From assembly GCA_048493715.1 (NCBI GenBank), contig JBGDCZ010000007.1, positions 16,994 to 80,993 on the forward strand: a stretch of DNA of 64,000 nt, read 5' to 3'. This DNA comes from Arsenophonus sp048493715 (GTDB lineage: Bacteria > Pseudomonadota > Gammaproteobacteria > Enterobacterales > Enterobacteriaceae). Under the pieces are notes generated by a model that was given only the letters and a program-made list of their open reading frames with translations, made no database searches and was not told where the DNA came from. Both the position numbers and the translations under genes were made by a program. Shown here piece after piece: positions 9,810 to 20,274 of the stretch (its first letter is position 1; each line of letters begins with the position of its first letter).

Positions 9810-10658
9810 TCAATCAAAAATAATGGTACGGTTGCCATGAACAAAAACCCGTTGGGCTAATACCCAATATAATGCATGACTTAGGACATTTTTCTCAACG
9901 TCTTTGCCTGCTCGCATCATATCCTCGGCAGTGTAACTATGATCGACGTTAATCACATTCTGGGTAATAATCGGGCCCTCGTCGAGATCATTGTTGACAA
10001 AGTGAGCCGTTGCACCAATGATTTTGACCCCGCGTTGATAAGCTTGGTGGTAAGGTCTAGCACCGATAAAAGCCGGCAAAAAAGAGTGATGAATATTAAT
10101 GATTTTATTGGGGTAATGTTGAACAAAAACGGGAGTAAGTACGCGCATATATTTAGCCAAAACCACATAATCTGGATCATAGTGATCAATTTGTTCTTTT
10201 AATAAATGATTGTGTTGTTCGCGGGTTAAGTTTTCATGGCTAATATGGTGAAATGGAATATTAAATTGCTCAACTAGCGATCTTAGGGTATTGTGATTGC
10301 CGATAACGGCCGCAATTTCAACATCTAAACCATCATAAGCGCTTTTCATTAATAGATCACCTAAGCAGTGTGCCTCTTTGGTTACCATAATGACGATACG
10401 GCGTTGATTGGCGGCGCTTAATTCACGTTTCGAACCTAACGGCAAAGCATCATCAAGATCTGCTAATAGGGTATTATCGTTGAAAATACCTTCAAGTTCA
10501 GTGCGCATGAAAAAACAGTTGGTATGGTGATCTACAAACTCATTATTTTGAATAATATTTAATTGATGTTTATAACAAATATTAGTGATTTTAGCGATTA
10601 GTCCTTTAGCGTCTGGGCAGATAGTACGAAGGATTTTTTTTTTGTTCTGTTGTTGCAT
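9810..10658 (-). CDS. purU: Formyltetrahydrofolate deformylase
   Basis: Hydrolyses 10-formyl-THF to THF and formate, balancing one-carbon pools and feeding PurT. I start at 10658 (MQQQNKKKILRTICPD, 282 residues; E. coli 280) with an AAGGA site upstream; the open frame to 10700 adds 14 residues without similarity. The N-terminal ACT domain (about residues 9-90) contains the ICPDAKGLIAKITN motif, and the C-terminal formyltransferase domain contains NIHHSFLPAFIGARPYHQAY with the conserved Asn-His pair, then DLDEGPII with the catalytic Asp. In E. coli it is followed by ychJ and rssA, both missing here. Confidence 0.96.
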   Translation of the reverse strand: MQQQNKKKILRTICPDAKGLIAKITNICYKHQLNIIQNNEFVDHHTNCFFMRTELEGIFNDNTLLADLDDALPLGSKRELSAANQRRIVIMVTKEAHCLGDLLMKSAYDGLDVEIAAVIGNHNTLRSLVEQFNIPFHHISHENLTREQHNHLLKEQIDHYDPDYVVLAKYMRVLTPVFVQHYPNKIINIHHSFLPAFIGARPYHQAYQRGVKIIGATAHFVNNDLDEGPIITQNVINVDHSYTAEDMMRAGKDVEKNVLSHALYWVLAQRVFVHGNRTIIFD

Positions 10659-11356
10659 GAATGGTATTTTCCTTAAAATATTTTTTGTCACAAATATCAC
10701 AAAATAGAAAACTTTAATCAGGTTACGATAAAATCGTGGTAATTTTGACGCTTTTAGATTAGTTATGGCAATATTTTTTTCAAAATTTCATTAAAATTAT
10801 ATAAAAAAAGAGTATTTTTATTATTGTAAATGACATTTTTATCATTCGGAATATTGATTAATTAAAAGTAAACAGTAGCTTTAATAGATAATTATGAGCT
10901 ATTTATGATTTGTCAATCTGAAAACTTTGGGAAAGCTTCATTTTTATCTTTATATTAGTTTTTAATTGAGTAAATAGTGTTACTCATCAGTGACTGTATC
11001 CATTTTCAATGCTTTTGATATTGATAATTTATTTGTTTTTTGTTTACTGATTTGAATTTTAGATATTGATAATAAAGTAATAAATTGCATTTTTCGTCGC
11101 TAGATTTAGCGTAAAAAAAAACATAGGATTATTTTGATTAAAGAAAAAAGGAACAAAATTAAGAAAGTAATTTCTAATTATAATAACAGTATAAAAGTAA
11201 CCAATTGATTTCAATACGTGAAAAATAGTTATATATTTCAATACAAAAAAATATATAACTTTAAGTGTAAATCCGTAAAATATTTGTTCTATCATAAGCA
11301 CTTTTTTCCAAAAGATAATATTGTCAATGGCATTTTATGTAATGTAAGGCTGGTAT
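10659..11356. other. gene desert where ychJ and rssA would be expected
   Basis: About 700 bases of strongly A+T-rich DNA between divergent purU and rssB. E. coli carries ychJ and rssA here; I see no readable fragment of either. Open frames present have no gene-like composition. It must contain the purU and rssB promoters. Confidence 0.55.
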
Positions 11357-12373
11357 ATGAAAGGGAAGAAAATATTAATTGTAGAAGATGAGGTGGTTTT
11401 TCGTTCCGTACTGAGAAATTACCTTAAATCATATGATGTGATTACTTATACAGCCAGTAATGGACAGGAGGCGTTAGATATTATTAATGCTGTTGAGCAT
11501 CTTGATTTGATTTTATGTGATTTAAGTATGCCCGTGATGAGTGGCGAGACTTTAATGCAAAAATTGGTGGAAATGAAGTGTGAAATTCCAGTCATTGTTA
11601 TTTCAGGAACAAATAGAATTAGCGACTTGGATAGAATGCTGCGACTTGGTGTAAAGGATGCGTTATTGAAACCGATTGTCGATTTTGATGATGTCAGAGA
11701 AACCATCACACGTAATTTGTATCCCGATATTGTAGAAACAATTACTCGTTTGTCTTCTGAACTTTCTCATATTCAGCAAATGTTACAGCATGAGAAACAT
11801 GATATTTTGCCAGTTTTGCTTGAATTACAGCCTAAAGTAAATCAAACACTAGCAAATTATAAAATTAATTATCGTCAGTTAAAAGATATTAATAAAATTG
11901 GATTATTATTTGATCTAGCCGAGCTTTCTGAAAAGCAGATAGGTTTTTATTGCCTTGATATTGAGTATTCCCCAGGAGATGGAGTAATGGCTGCATTATT
12001 ACTTAGAGTTGCTTTTAATGAATTATTACAAAAATATCTCAGTAGTCAATCAAAATCATTATTTAATATTAGTGAAATGCTTGAGCAAATAAATAATCTA
12101 TTAATAGATTTAGGTATTAAAGGGCAATTTCCATTTTTATTAGGTTATTTTCATACTGAAAGTAAAATGATTGTGCTTGCTTCAGCGGGTCTGAATGTAA
12201 AATTAAAAACAGAGAATAAAGAAGTGAAATTATCATCTCGTGTGCCATTAGGTAGCTTACAATCAATTGCTTATCAACAAATAATGGAAAAAGGGACAGA
12301 TTGGCAATGTAAAATTTGGAACCATAAACATAGAATGACCCTGATGTTTAATTCATTGGTAGAGATATTATAA
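11357..12373 (+). CDS. rssB: RssB, response-regulator adaptor for RpoS proteolysis
   Basis: In E. coli RssB binds sigma-S and delivers it to ClpXP. The 338 residues match E. coli RssB (337). An N-terminal receiver domain (residues 5-115) has the acidic pair EDE at 10-12, the phospho-acceptor Asp55 in LILCDLSMP, and Lys105 in LLKP. The C-terminal PP2C-like domain is present (NYRQL, FYCLDIEYSPGDGVMAALLL, GLNVKL). Divergence from E. coli is greater than for its neighbours, but the frame is intact. The usual partner rssA upstream is absent. Confidence 0.93.
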   Translation: MKGKKILIVEDEVVFRSVLRNYLKSYDVITYTASNGQEALDIINAVEHLDLILCDLSMPVMSGETLMQKLVEMKCEIPVIVISGTNRISDLDRMLRLGVKDALLKPIVDFDDVRETITRNLYPDIVETITRLSSELSHIQQMLQHEKHDILPVLLELQPKVNQTLANYKINYRQLKDINKIGLLFDLAELSEKQIGFYCLDIEYSPGDGVMAALLLRVAFNELLQKYLSSQSKSLFNISEMLEQINNLLIDLGIKGQFPFLLGYFHTESKMIVLASAGLNVKLKTENKEVKLSSRVPLGSLQSIAYQQIMEKGTDWQCKIWNHKHRMTLMFNSLVEIL

Positions 12374-12525
12374 TTATTTCTTTTTACAAATATATTAACC
12401 TAAGCCAATTTTCTCTAGTTTGCTATTTATCTGGTATATTTTACTGATATACTCGTCATAAATGTTGTGGAAAATCTATCTGTCCTATTTCCTTAGTATA
12501 TTATATAGGTAACTTGGAAGAAAAA

Positions 12526-13434
12526 ATGCAATTAAAAAAAGCAGAAAAAAAAATCACTAAAGCAGTTATTCCTGTTGCTGGATTAGGTACTCGTATGTTG
12601 CCGGCAACGAAAGCGATCCCTAAAGAAATGCTGCCTCTAGCTGATAAGCCACTTATCCAATATGTAGTGAATGAATGTATCTCTGCAGGTATTCATCAAA
12701 TTATTTTAGTCACTCATTCATCAAAGAATTCAATAGAAAACCATTTTGATACCAGTTTTGAATTAGAAGCAATCTTAGAGAAACGTGTCAAACGGCAATT
12801 ATTAAATGAAGTACAATTCATATGTCCAAGCCATGTCACCATTATGCAAACTAGACAAGGTATAGCCAAAGGACTTGGGCATGCAATTTTATGTGCAAAA
12901 CCGTTAGTAGGAGAGGAGCCTTTTGCTGTAGTTTTACCTGATGTAATTATTGATCAGTATTCATCTGATTTGACACATTATAATTTGAGTGCGATGTTAG
13001 CACGTTACTATGAAACTTCAGCCAGTCAAATTCTTGTTGAGCCAGTACCAAAAGAATGTGTATCGAATTATGGCGTTGTTGATTGTGATAGTTATGAATT
13101 AAAACCAGGTGAGAGTAAAATTATTCAAGGTGTTGTTGAAAAACCTAAAATTGATGAGGCGCCTTCTAATTTATCTATAGTTGGTCGTTATGTACTGTCA
13201 GAAAAAATTTGGCCTTTGTTAGAGAAAACGCCAACTGGTGCTGGTGATGAAATTCAGTTAACTGATGCGATTGAAATGTTGATGCAGCAAGCGCCTGTTG
13301 AAGCTTATCATTTGCTAGGTAAGAGCCATGATTGTGGTGATAAATTAGGTTATATGAAAGCATTTGTTGAATATGGTATGCAGCATGAATCGTTTGGTGA
13401 CGAATTTTCTGCCTGGATAAAGACAATATCTTAG
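12526..13434 (+). CDS. galU: UTP-glucose-1-phosphate uridylyltransferase
   Basis: Makes UDP-glucose for LPS core, osmoregulated glucans and galactose use. I choose ATG at 12526, preceded by GGAAG at 12516-12520, over an in-frame TTG at 12514; this gives 302 residues, the same as E. coli. The nucleotidyltransferase signature PVAGLGTRMLPATKAIPKEM is at about residues 16-35, and VVEKPK and GAGDEIQLTDAI follow. It is downstream of rssB in the E. coli order and convergent with hns. Confidence 0.96.
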   Translation: MQLKKAEKKITKAVIPVAGLGTRMLPATKAIPKEMLPLADKPLIQYVVNECISAGIHQIILVTHSSKNSIENHFDTSFELEAILEKRVKRQLLNEVQFICPSHVTIMQTRQGIAKGLGHAILCAKPLVGEEPFAVVLPDVIIDQYSSDLTHYNLSAMLARYYETSASQILVEPVPKECVSNYGVVDCDSYELKPGESKIIQGVVEKPKIDEAPSNLSIVGRYVLSEKIWPLLEKTPTGAGDEIQLTDAIEMLMQQAPVEAYHLLGKSHDCGDKLGYMKAFVEYGMQHESFGDEFSAWIKTIS

Positions 13435-13468
13435 TTGGCTATTATCGATAAATTTGACTCAAATCAAT

Positions 13469-13492
13469 AAAAAAACCTATATGGTTTTTTTT
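13469..13492 (+). terminator. galU terminator
   Basis: A 9-base stem (arms at 13469-13477 and 13483-13491, A-run plus CC pairing with GG plus T-run) with a five-base loop ends in eight T residues, 34 bases after the galU stop. Confidence 0.7.
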
Positions 13493-14227
13493 ATAAAATA
13501 TTGCTTGTTTATTATTATAAATTTATTTTAACAAACTCTATTTATACATGAAATTAAAAAAGAGATTTATTGATTTTGTTAGTCGGGTTATTATGTCGTA
13601 TCAATCGAGATATTACATATTATTTCAAATAATAAGAATTTTATTTTTGCGATGCATATATCGTTTTTGTTGCTAGTTAAGTTTTTCTAATGGTTAGCGG
13701 TTAGATTTTTATCAATAATATTTACATTTATTTAATTGATTTAGTATGTATCAGCTTGGTTGTTTATTTTTTGGGTTGTCGGCTAATCTGTTTTATTATT
13801 TCTCTAGTAAATTTTTTTCATAATCAATAGTAGCTGACGATCCACACAACAAAATAAAATCTTATGTTTGCTAGTATAAATCTATTGTAGACTAATAATA
13901 AACACTGAATGCATAACGTTATAGAAATAAAAATCAATTATGTCGATTGTTGCAGGAATAATTTTAAAACTTCAACAACATAAATTTACATAGCATCGGC
14001 ATAACAGATAATGAAATATTTATATTAATAGCAGTTGTATATTTTGATATCGCTATCTTTATTATAAAGAAAGAGATACGCTAGTTATTAGTAGAAAAGT
14101 ATCTTACAAGTAAATGTATTTTAAAATTACTAGAGTTATCTAATCGAGTATAGTTCGTTGATGTTTATTCGACTTTATAACGATCAGTTATTTGTTGTGT
14201 GATAAATGTTAATAACATGTGTAATAA
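13493..14227. other. long A+T-rich spacer between galU and hns
   Basis: 735 bases between two convergent terminators. No open frame or relic recognised. E. coli also has an unusually long galU-hns gap. Composition is very A+T-rich throughout. Confidence 0.55.
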
Positions 14228-14255
14228 AAAATACCCTTTATATAAAGGGTATTTT
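14228..14255 (-). terminator. hns terminator, perfect 28-base palindrome
   Basis: A perfect palindrome with ATACCCTTTA as the core of each arm, 20 bases after the hns stop. Read on the minus strand it runs into TTTTTTATTAC, the expected U-tract. Confidence 0.8.
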
Positions 14256-14274
14256 CAATGCGGAGAAAGAACAT

Positions 14275-14691
14275 TTAGATTAAAAAATCGTCTAACTTTT
14301 TACCTTTTTGTTCCATCGCTTTTTTGATCACAGCTGGTGTACGGCCTTGACCAGTCCAGGTTTTGATTTCACCGTTTTCATCTTTATATTGATATTTAGC
14401 GGGTCGTGCAGCGCGTTTAGTACGGCCAGACGTTTTTGATGGAGCCTTAGCAGTAACAAGATCATCTAGACTGAGGCCTTCTCCTTCAAGCAATTTAATA
14501 TATTTTGCAACTTTTTGACTATGAGCTTCTAATTGTGCTCTCGCTTGATTTTCATCTTCGCGACGTTCATCTACAACAGTATTGAACTTATCTTGTATTT
14601 CTTGTAATGATTCTAATGGCATTTCTCTTGCTATCGCACGTAAGGTACGAATGTTATTTAATGATTTAAAATATTTCAATGAATCGCTCAT
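14275..14691 (-). CDS. hns: H-NS nucleoid-associated silencer
   Basis: Binds and silences A+T-rich DNA. At 138 residues it equals E. coli H-NS (137). The N-terminal coiled-coil oligomerisation region (residues 1-65) is charged and helical, the linker carries RTKRAARPAKY, and the C-terminal domain has the AT-hook-like core TWTGQGRTP (about residues 112-120). It lies alone on the minus strand and ends in a strong palindromic terminator. In a genome this A+T-rich its target range must differ from that in E. coli; this is inference. Confidence 0.97.
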   Translation of the reverse strand: MSDSLKYFKSLNNIRTLRAIAREMPLESLQEIQDKFNTVVDERREDENQARAQLEAHSQKVAKYIKLLEGEGLSLDDLVTAKAPSKTSGRTKRAARPAKYQYKDENGEIKTWTGQGRTPAVIKKAMEQKGKKLDDFLI

Positions 14692-15297
14692 TTTCCTGGT
14701 CTCGAATTAAAATGAATGTTGGCTGATGTTTTCTAATAATAGAATGCTATTTTATTTTCTGCAATAGTGAAGTTACAAAATAAGGTTAAATTTATTGTTT
14801 TTTTAAACTTAAACTTCTTTGCAAAAGCAATATAAGCTTTCACTAGAAAAATATTATATATCTTATATTAGATACTAAGGATACTTAAAAATCTATACGA
14901 AAATGATAGTATTGCTTTTATATTTGAATTTCATTCAGATGTAAAGATGATGTTTTTTATTTTTATTCAACTTTATGGTATGTAACATAAACTAAATTTT
15001 AACTTAATATGTGTAAAAGAGTTTACTTATTATACTTTTTTTGAGTTATTACTACCAGGTATCTTAGTTCTATGATGAATGCTAGCTATTAATAATCTTT
15101 TCATATCACATATTTTGTTAAAATAAAGATGTGGTTTGTATAGGATGAAATTTAAACATACTAACTTTTCATGACTATAAAACATTACTAAAAAGTCTGT
15201 TGTGTTAGTTATCAATATTTATAATCAAAGTAAATGAGGAAAATGTTTGTGGTAAACTTTTAAAATGTTTGTCTAAATAGGTAAGAGGAAAGGGCTA
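14692..15297. other. A+T-rich region between divergent hns and tdk
   Basis: 606 bases holding the hns promoter and the tdk leader. An AGAGG site (15283-15287) precedes the tdk ATG. No additional gene recognised. Confidence 0.55.
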
Positions 15298-15927
15298 ATG
15301 GCTCAGCTATATTTCTATTATTCTGTAATGAATGCGGGTAAATCAACTTCACTACTTCAGTCTTCGTACAATTGTAATGAACGGGAAATGAATACACTTA
15401 TTTTTACGGCTTAGATCGATACCCGATTTGTGCAAGGTAAGGTAATTGCTCGAATTGGTTTAGTTGCTGATACAATATTATTTTTACAGGAAACAAATAT
15501 GGGTCAATTAATAAAAGAAAAAAATAGATATCAAAAAATTCATTATGTACTGGTGGATGAGTGTAAATTTTTGACTAAAGAGCAAGTTAGTCAGCTTTGT
15601 GAAATTGTTGATTATGCCGGTATTCCAATTTTATGTTATGGATTGAGAACAGACTTTCGTGGCGAGTTGTTTATTGGTAGTCAATATTTGTTAGCCTGGG
15701 CAGATAAGCTTATTGAACTAAAAACGATTTGTTACTGTGGACGTAAAGCTAGTAGAGTCTTGCGATTGGATGATCAAGGTCTTGCTGTTTATCAGGGAGA
15801 GCAGATTGAAATTGGTGGTAATGAGAAATATATTTCAGTTTGTCGTAGACATTATGTGGATGCAATTAATCACACTAAATATATTGAAGTGGGTGAAAAA
15901 CCTTTTTCAGTTGTTCCATTTAAATAA
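15298..15927 (+). pseudogene. tdk: thymidine kinase interrupted by one amber codon
   Basis: Thymidine kinase phosphorylates thymidine in the salvage pathway. Reading from ATG 15298 gives MAQLYFYYSVMNAGKSTSLL with an intact P-loop, but codon 39 is TAG (15412-15414), where E. coli has Glu in TAEIDDRFG. The frame then stays open for 170 more codons with VDECKFL, CYGLRTDFRGELFIGSQYLLAW and the zinc-ribbon CYCGRKAS. No frameshift is needed. A part of the post-P-loop segment is a little shorter than in E. coli. Without suppression the product is 38 residues; restart at GTG 15430 would lack the P-loop. Confidence 0.88.
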
Positions 15928-16142
15928 TTTTTAAATTTCTATATTAGGTTATTATCCTTGAATGAAAATTAATTACGCAAAATAACTATTTTCAGTTTAA
16001 ATTATTTTAAAATAAGCGATTAATAAAATAGTTTGAGATTAAAAAAGCACCGAATATATTTTCAGTGCTATTTAATAAATAAATGGTTACAAATAAAATG
16101 TTTATTAAGTAGATTCTTTTACTACATCGTTTTTTTCATCTT

Positions 16143-16935
16143 CTAGCAGAAATATATTTTCTCTTCACTAAATTTATTGCCATAGTAAGAATCCAGCATA
16201 ATTTGTTTTAGGTCTGTGATCAAAGGAAAGCGAGGGTTTTCGCCAGTACATTGATTATCAAAGGCATCTTCAGATAATTTATCTACTTTATAGCTAAGAA
16301 ATCCTTTTCTGCTACTCCAGCTTCACGAATAGATTTAGGAATACCGGGCATAGTTTTAAATGTTGCTAACCAATCAAGTAGTTTTTCAATTTTATTAGCA
16401 GTACGATCACCAGGCGAGGTTAATCCTAAATGATCGGCAATTTCAGCATAGTGACGACGAGCGTGAGGACGATCATATTGGTTGAATGCCGTTTGTTTAG
16501 TTGGATTATCATTAGCGTTATATCGAATAACATTTTCGATCAGCAACGCGTTAGCTAAACCATAAGGTAAATGAAATTCAGAGCCTAATTTATGTGCCAT
16601 TGAGTGACAAACACCTAAAAGGCATTAGCGAAGGCAATACCCGCGATAGTTGTAGCATTATGTACTCATTCGTGGGCAATCGGATCATTTGAGCCATTAG
16701 ATAACTGGCTGGCAAATATTCTTTTAATAATGCCAACGCTTGTAAAGCTTGTCCATCAGAGTATTCACTGGCAAGAACTGAGACGTAGGCTTCTAATGTA
16801 ATGCGTGGACAACCGCATCAAGTCCACCGAATGCAGTGAGCAATTTCAGCATATGCATGACAAGGTTGGCATCAACAATTGCCATATTTGGCGTAATAGC
16901 ATAGTCAACTAATAGCTTATCATTTATAAACGATA
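16143..16935 (-). pseudogene. adhE: adhE 3' relic, alcohol/acetaldehyde dehydrogenase
   Basis: Only the C-terminal third of AdhE can be read. It starts around DYAITPNMAIVDANL near 16910, continues through FGGLDAVVHA and EAYVSVLASEYSDGQALQAL in shifted frames, loses the segment before MAHKLGSEFHLPYGLAN, then runs open from 16600 to 16283, and after a further frameshift ends at 16143 with DAFDNQCTGENPRFPL. The whole acetaldehyde dehydrogenase half and much of the iron-binding alcohol dehydrogenase half are absent. It lies at the E. coli position between tdk and ychE. Loss removes the main route of ethanol fermentation. Confidence 0.9.
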
Positions 16936-17228
16936 ACTAAAGTGATCTTTATCAAAGAAAGTGCATACTGAATCAATTCAGTAATAAGTTATATAAGACT
17001 AATTTCAATTAACAATATTATTGAGTATAGTAGGTTAAATTAGCAATATTTTGTCTGGCTTTTTTGAAGCTTATTTTTTAGTTTAGTTAGAGATTTAGTT
17101 TTTGAATTTTATCTAGATAAGTATGCTACGTTAAGATAAAGTGTCTTTCCTACATAGGTTAAACATTATTATATTATGGATAATTAATATTTAGCTAAGC
17201 GTTTAATGTTTGATTGAGGGACTCAATT

Positions 17229-17873
17229 GTGGTTGCTACTTTGCTGGATCTACCTAATTATATTAATTTTTTTCTAGGTCTTTTTGCTCTAGTTAATCCA
17301 ATAGGAATTTTGCCTGTATTTATTAGCATGACTAATTATCAGTCTGTGACAGATAGAAATCGAACTAATTTAGTCGCTAATTTTTCAGTGGCTATTATTT
17401 TATGTATTTCGTTACTGGTGGGTGAGTTTTTTTTAAAATTATTTGGTATTTCTATTGATTCTTTTCGTGTCGCTGGCGGGATAGTCATTGTAGCGATTGC
17501 TATGTCTATGATTAGTGGTCGAATAGGCGAAGACAAACAGAACAAACAGGAAAAATCGGAAACTATCATTCGTGATAGTATTGGTGTTGTTCCTTTAGCT
17601 CTACCATTAATGGCTGGGCCTGGAGCAATAAGTTCATGCATCGTCTGGTCTTCTCGTTGGGAAGGATGGCAGAATTTAATAGGGTTATCTTTAACCTGCA
17701 TCTTTTTCGCTTTTTGTTGTTGGTTACTGTTTCGCTCAGCAACAATTCTAGTTAAGTATTTAGGGCAAACAGGAATTAATGTTATTACTCGTATTATGGG
17801 ATTGTTATTAATGTCATTAGGAATTGAGTTTATCATCACTGGCACCAAAGCTGTTTTACCCGGATTACTCTAA
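17229..17873 (+). CDS. ychE: YchE, MarC-family inner-membrane protein
   Basis: Multi-pass inner-membrane protein of the MarC/UPF0056 family; function unknown. I start at GTG 17229, with GAGGG at 17216-17220, so the protein begins MVATLLDLPNYINFF, in register with E. coli YchE (214 against 215 residues). Six hydrophobic segments are apparent, with the conserved FALVNPIGILPVFISM in the first and LPLMAGPGAIS in the middle; GINVITRIMGLLLMSLGIEF closes the protein. The E. coli oppABCDF genes that follow are not present here. Confidence 0.93.
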   Translation: MVATLLDLPNYINFFLGLFALVNPIGILPVFISMTNYQSVTDRNRTNLVANFSVAIILCISLLVGEFFLKLFGISIDSFRVAGGIVIVAIAMSMISGRIGEDKQNKQEKSETIIRDSIGVVPLALPLMAGPGAISSCIVWSSRWEGWQNLIGLSLTCIFFAFCCWLLFRSATILVKYLGQTGINVITRIMGLLLMSLGIEFIITGTKAVLPGLL

Positions 17874-18358
17874 TACCAGAATAACCACATAAATCAGCGA
17901 TGTTTATGATTATTCATAAAATTTTTTGCATATTGGCATGATTATAAAAGCCTATATTAATAATTTTATTTATATAGTTAGTAAATATTAATTATTAATC
18001 AAACAATTATAGAACTAATTGTTATAAATTATTAAAAAACGCTTTTTTACCAATACCATGTTATCCATTTTCATTTATAGCTAACATGTAAGGTAATATT
18101 TTAAATTAAAATATTTTCTTGTTAGCTAATTAGTTCAGTTACAATAATGGTTAGTGTAATTTTGGCTGGTAATTTGCACAATAAATTGATTTGACAATTA
18201 ACTATGTATCTTATGGTTAAAACCAATATATGAATATCGTTATTATGAGTATCATTTTTGTTGTAATTTGTTAATTGGAAAATAAATATTGCTGCTTACT
18301 TATTAATATTGGACTTGGTTTCACACAAATCATTTTCTGTCTTATTTTATTAAAAATA
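17874..18358. other. spacer at the position of the missing opp operon
   Basis: 485 bases between convergent ychE and clsA, very A+T-rich. In E. coli the five-gene oppABCDF operon and yciU lie between these genes; no fragment is readable. Confidence 0.5.
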
Positions 18359-19819
18359 TTACAATAATGGACTAAAAAAATAGCAGATACGTTCAATAAT
18401 ACGGTTCCATAATGGGCGTTTATTCCAATTATTCAGAATTAAAGGCGTAGAGCGGGCAATGTAATCGTACTGAACTAATATAAGATCACTACCAAAGCTT
18501 TTATCATCAATAACAACAGTAATTTCAAAATTAAGCCATAGACTTCTCATGTCTAGATTAACTGAACCAATTAAGCTTAATTCACCATCAACCGATACGC
18601 TTTTAGTATGTAAAAGCCCGTCATTGAATTGATAAATTTTAACACCAGCTTCTAATAATTCAGCGTAAAATGCTCGACTAGCCCACCGGACCAAAAAAAA
18701 ATTATTTCGATTAGGTATGACCATTAGTACTTCGACACCACGCATTGCTGCTGTGCAAATAGCATGAATTAGATCATCACTGGGAACAAAGTAGGGTGTG
18801 GTAAGGATTAGCTGCTTACGAGCAGAAAAAATAGCCGTCATCAAAGATTGCTGAATTAATTCTTCTGGAAATCCGGGGCCTGAAGCAATGACTTGGGTTG
18901 TATGCCCGCTAGCTTGCTCAAATGGCATAATATTGATATCAGGTGGAGGAGGTAGTATGCGTTGACCTGTTTCCATTTCCCAGTCAAAGGCGTACACAAT
19001 ACCAAGTGTTGTTGAGACTGGCCCTTCCATGCGCACAACGATATCTATCCATTGGCCAACACCGGCATTTTGCTTATAAAAACGAGGATCAACCATATTC
19101 ATGCTGCCAGCATAGGAAATATAATTATCAATAATGATTATTTTTCGATGCTGACGGAGATCCATTCGACGTAGAAAAAAGCGGAACAAATTTACTTTTA
19201 GTGATTCTATCAATTCTATTCCAGCTTCACGCATTTTTTTTGGCTGATGGCTATGAAAAAACGACCAGCTACCAGCAGAATCAATCATAATTCGGCATTT
19301 TATACCACGTTTAGCCGCTTTGATTAGGGCTTCCGTGACTTTATCAACTAATCCTCCGGCTTGCCAAATATAAAACACCATTTCAATATTGTAACATGCC
19401 GAATTAATATCCCGTATAATGGCATTTAAAGAGTCCTGATAATTAGTTAAAAGTTGAATTTTATTTCCTTTGACACCGCCTATTCCTTGTCTCTTTTCAC
19501 ATAGTTCAAATAAAGGTTCAGCCACTCGACTATTACTTTTGCAAAAAATATGTTTGGATTGTTTGAGTTTTTCTAGCCAAGTCTCAACCGAGGGCCACAT
19601 ACTCTTTGCTTTCATTATTCTTCTTTTACCAAGGTGTAACTCACCAAAAGCCAGATAAGCAATTACGCCGACAAGTGGAATAATATAAATAATTAATAGC
19701 CAGGTAAGTGCAGAGGTGACCGGACGTCGTTTTAATAAAATGCGAATAGTAACCGTAGCGATCATTAGCCAGTACAGAAAAAGCAAAGCCCAATTTAGTA
19801 ATATATAGACGGTTGCCAT
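18359..19819 (-). CDS. clsA: Cardiolipin synthase A
   Basis: Condenses two phosphatidylglycerols into cardiolipin at the inner membrane. With ATG 19819 the protein is 486 residues, the E. coli length, and starts MATVYILLNW in register; an in-frame TTG at 19825 has the better spacing to AGGA and is a possible alternative. Two N-terminal membrane helices cover about residues 1-60. Two phospholipase-D HKD motifs are present: HRKIIIIDN around residue 220 and HTKSVSVDG around residue 400. The C-terminus FYFFSPLL-like ending is conserved. Confidence 0.95.
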   Translation of the reverse strand: MATVYILLNWALLFLYWLMIATVTIRILLKRRPVTSALTWLLIIYIIPLVGVIAYLAFGELHLGKRRIMKAKSMWPSVETWLEKLKQSKHIFCKSNSRVAEPLFELCEKRQGIGGVKGNKIQLLTNYQDSLNAIIRDINSACYNIEMVFYIWQAGGLVDKVTEALIKAAKRGIKCRIMIDSAGSWSFFHSHQPKKMREAGIELIESLKVNLFRFFLRRMDLRQHRKIIIIDNYISYAGSMNMVDPRFYKQNAGVGQWIDIVVRMEGPVSTTLGIVYAFDWEMETGQRILPPPPDINIMPFEQASGHTTQVIASGPGFPEELIQQSLMTAIFSARKQLILTTPYFVPSDDLIHAICTAAMRGVEVLMVIPNRNNFFLVRWASRAFYAELLEAGVKIYQFNDGLLHTKSVSVDGELSLIGSVNLDMRSLWLNFEITVVIDDKSFGSDLILVQYDYIARSTPLILNNWNKRPLWNRIIERICYFFSPLL

Positions 19820-20274
19820 AGGCAAAGATGTTCCTATCTTAGAGTCAGTTGATACTGTTGATTATCTGATTATTCACTATAGCAAAATAAAATTTGTTAT
19901 GAATATCATAAAGTACCATTTTTGGTTTAAGTGTAAGTAATATAATGTATTTTATAAATATTTTAATTATTATATTTTTTAGTCGTTATATATGCTTTAA
20001 TTTTGGTTTGCAGGTTTGAATAGTTACTTATTATTTTATACCTATACCACAAGCGTTAACTCTTTTTACTGTAAATGCATCAACTATGTTGCTGATTGGT
20101 TAATCACTTAGATATTATAATGTTGATTTAGTTAATTAAAAATAGATTACGCCCTAATTTTAGGGTCAGGATGATACTTTTTTAATCTTAGCAGGCTATC
20201 CTTATTGAATATGATTGCTATTTGTATTTAGAATACAATTTATCTAATCCGCTTAATAAAGAAAGAATTTGTTC
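19820..20274. other. spacer between divergent clsA and tonB; kch and yciI missing
   Basis: About 450 bases of A+T-rich DNA that must contain both promoters. E. coli kch and yciI, expected here, are not recognisable. Confidence 0.5.

Noticed and set aside
11059..11301. 80-codon minus-strand frame upstream of rssB
   Set aside because: Composition is that of A+T-rich noncoding DNA (Phe, Ile, Tyr, Asn), no ribosome site and no relation to RssA.
13469..14255. Long galU-hns gap as site of a small RNA or tRNA
   Set aside because: No tRNA-like T-arm or conserved RNA motif seen; only the two terminators can be supported.
17339..17848. 169-codon minus-strand frame opposite ychE
   Set aside because: Shadow of ychE, whose own frame aligns fully with the E. 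coli protein.
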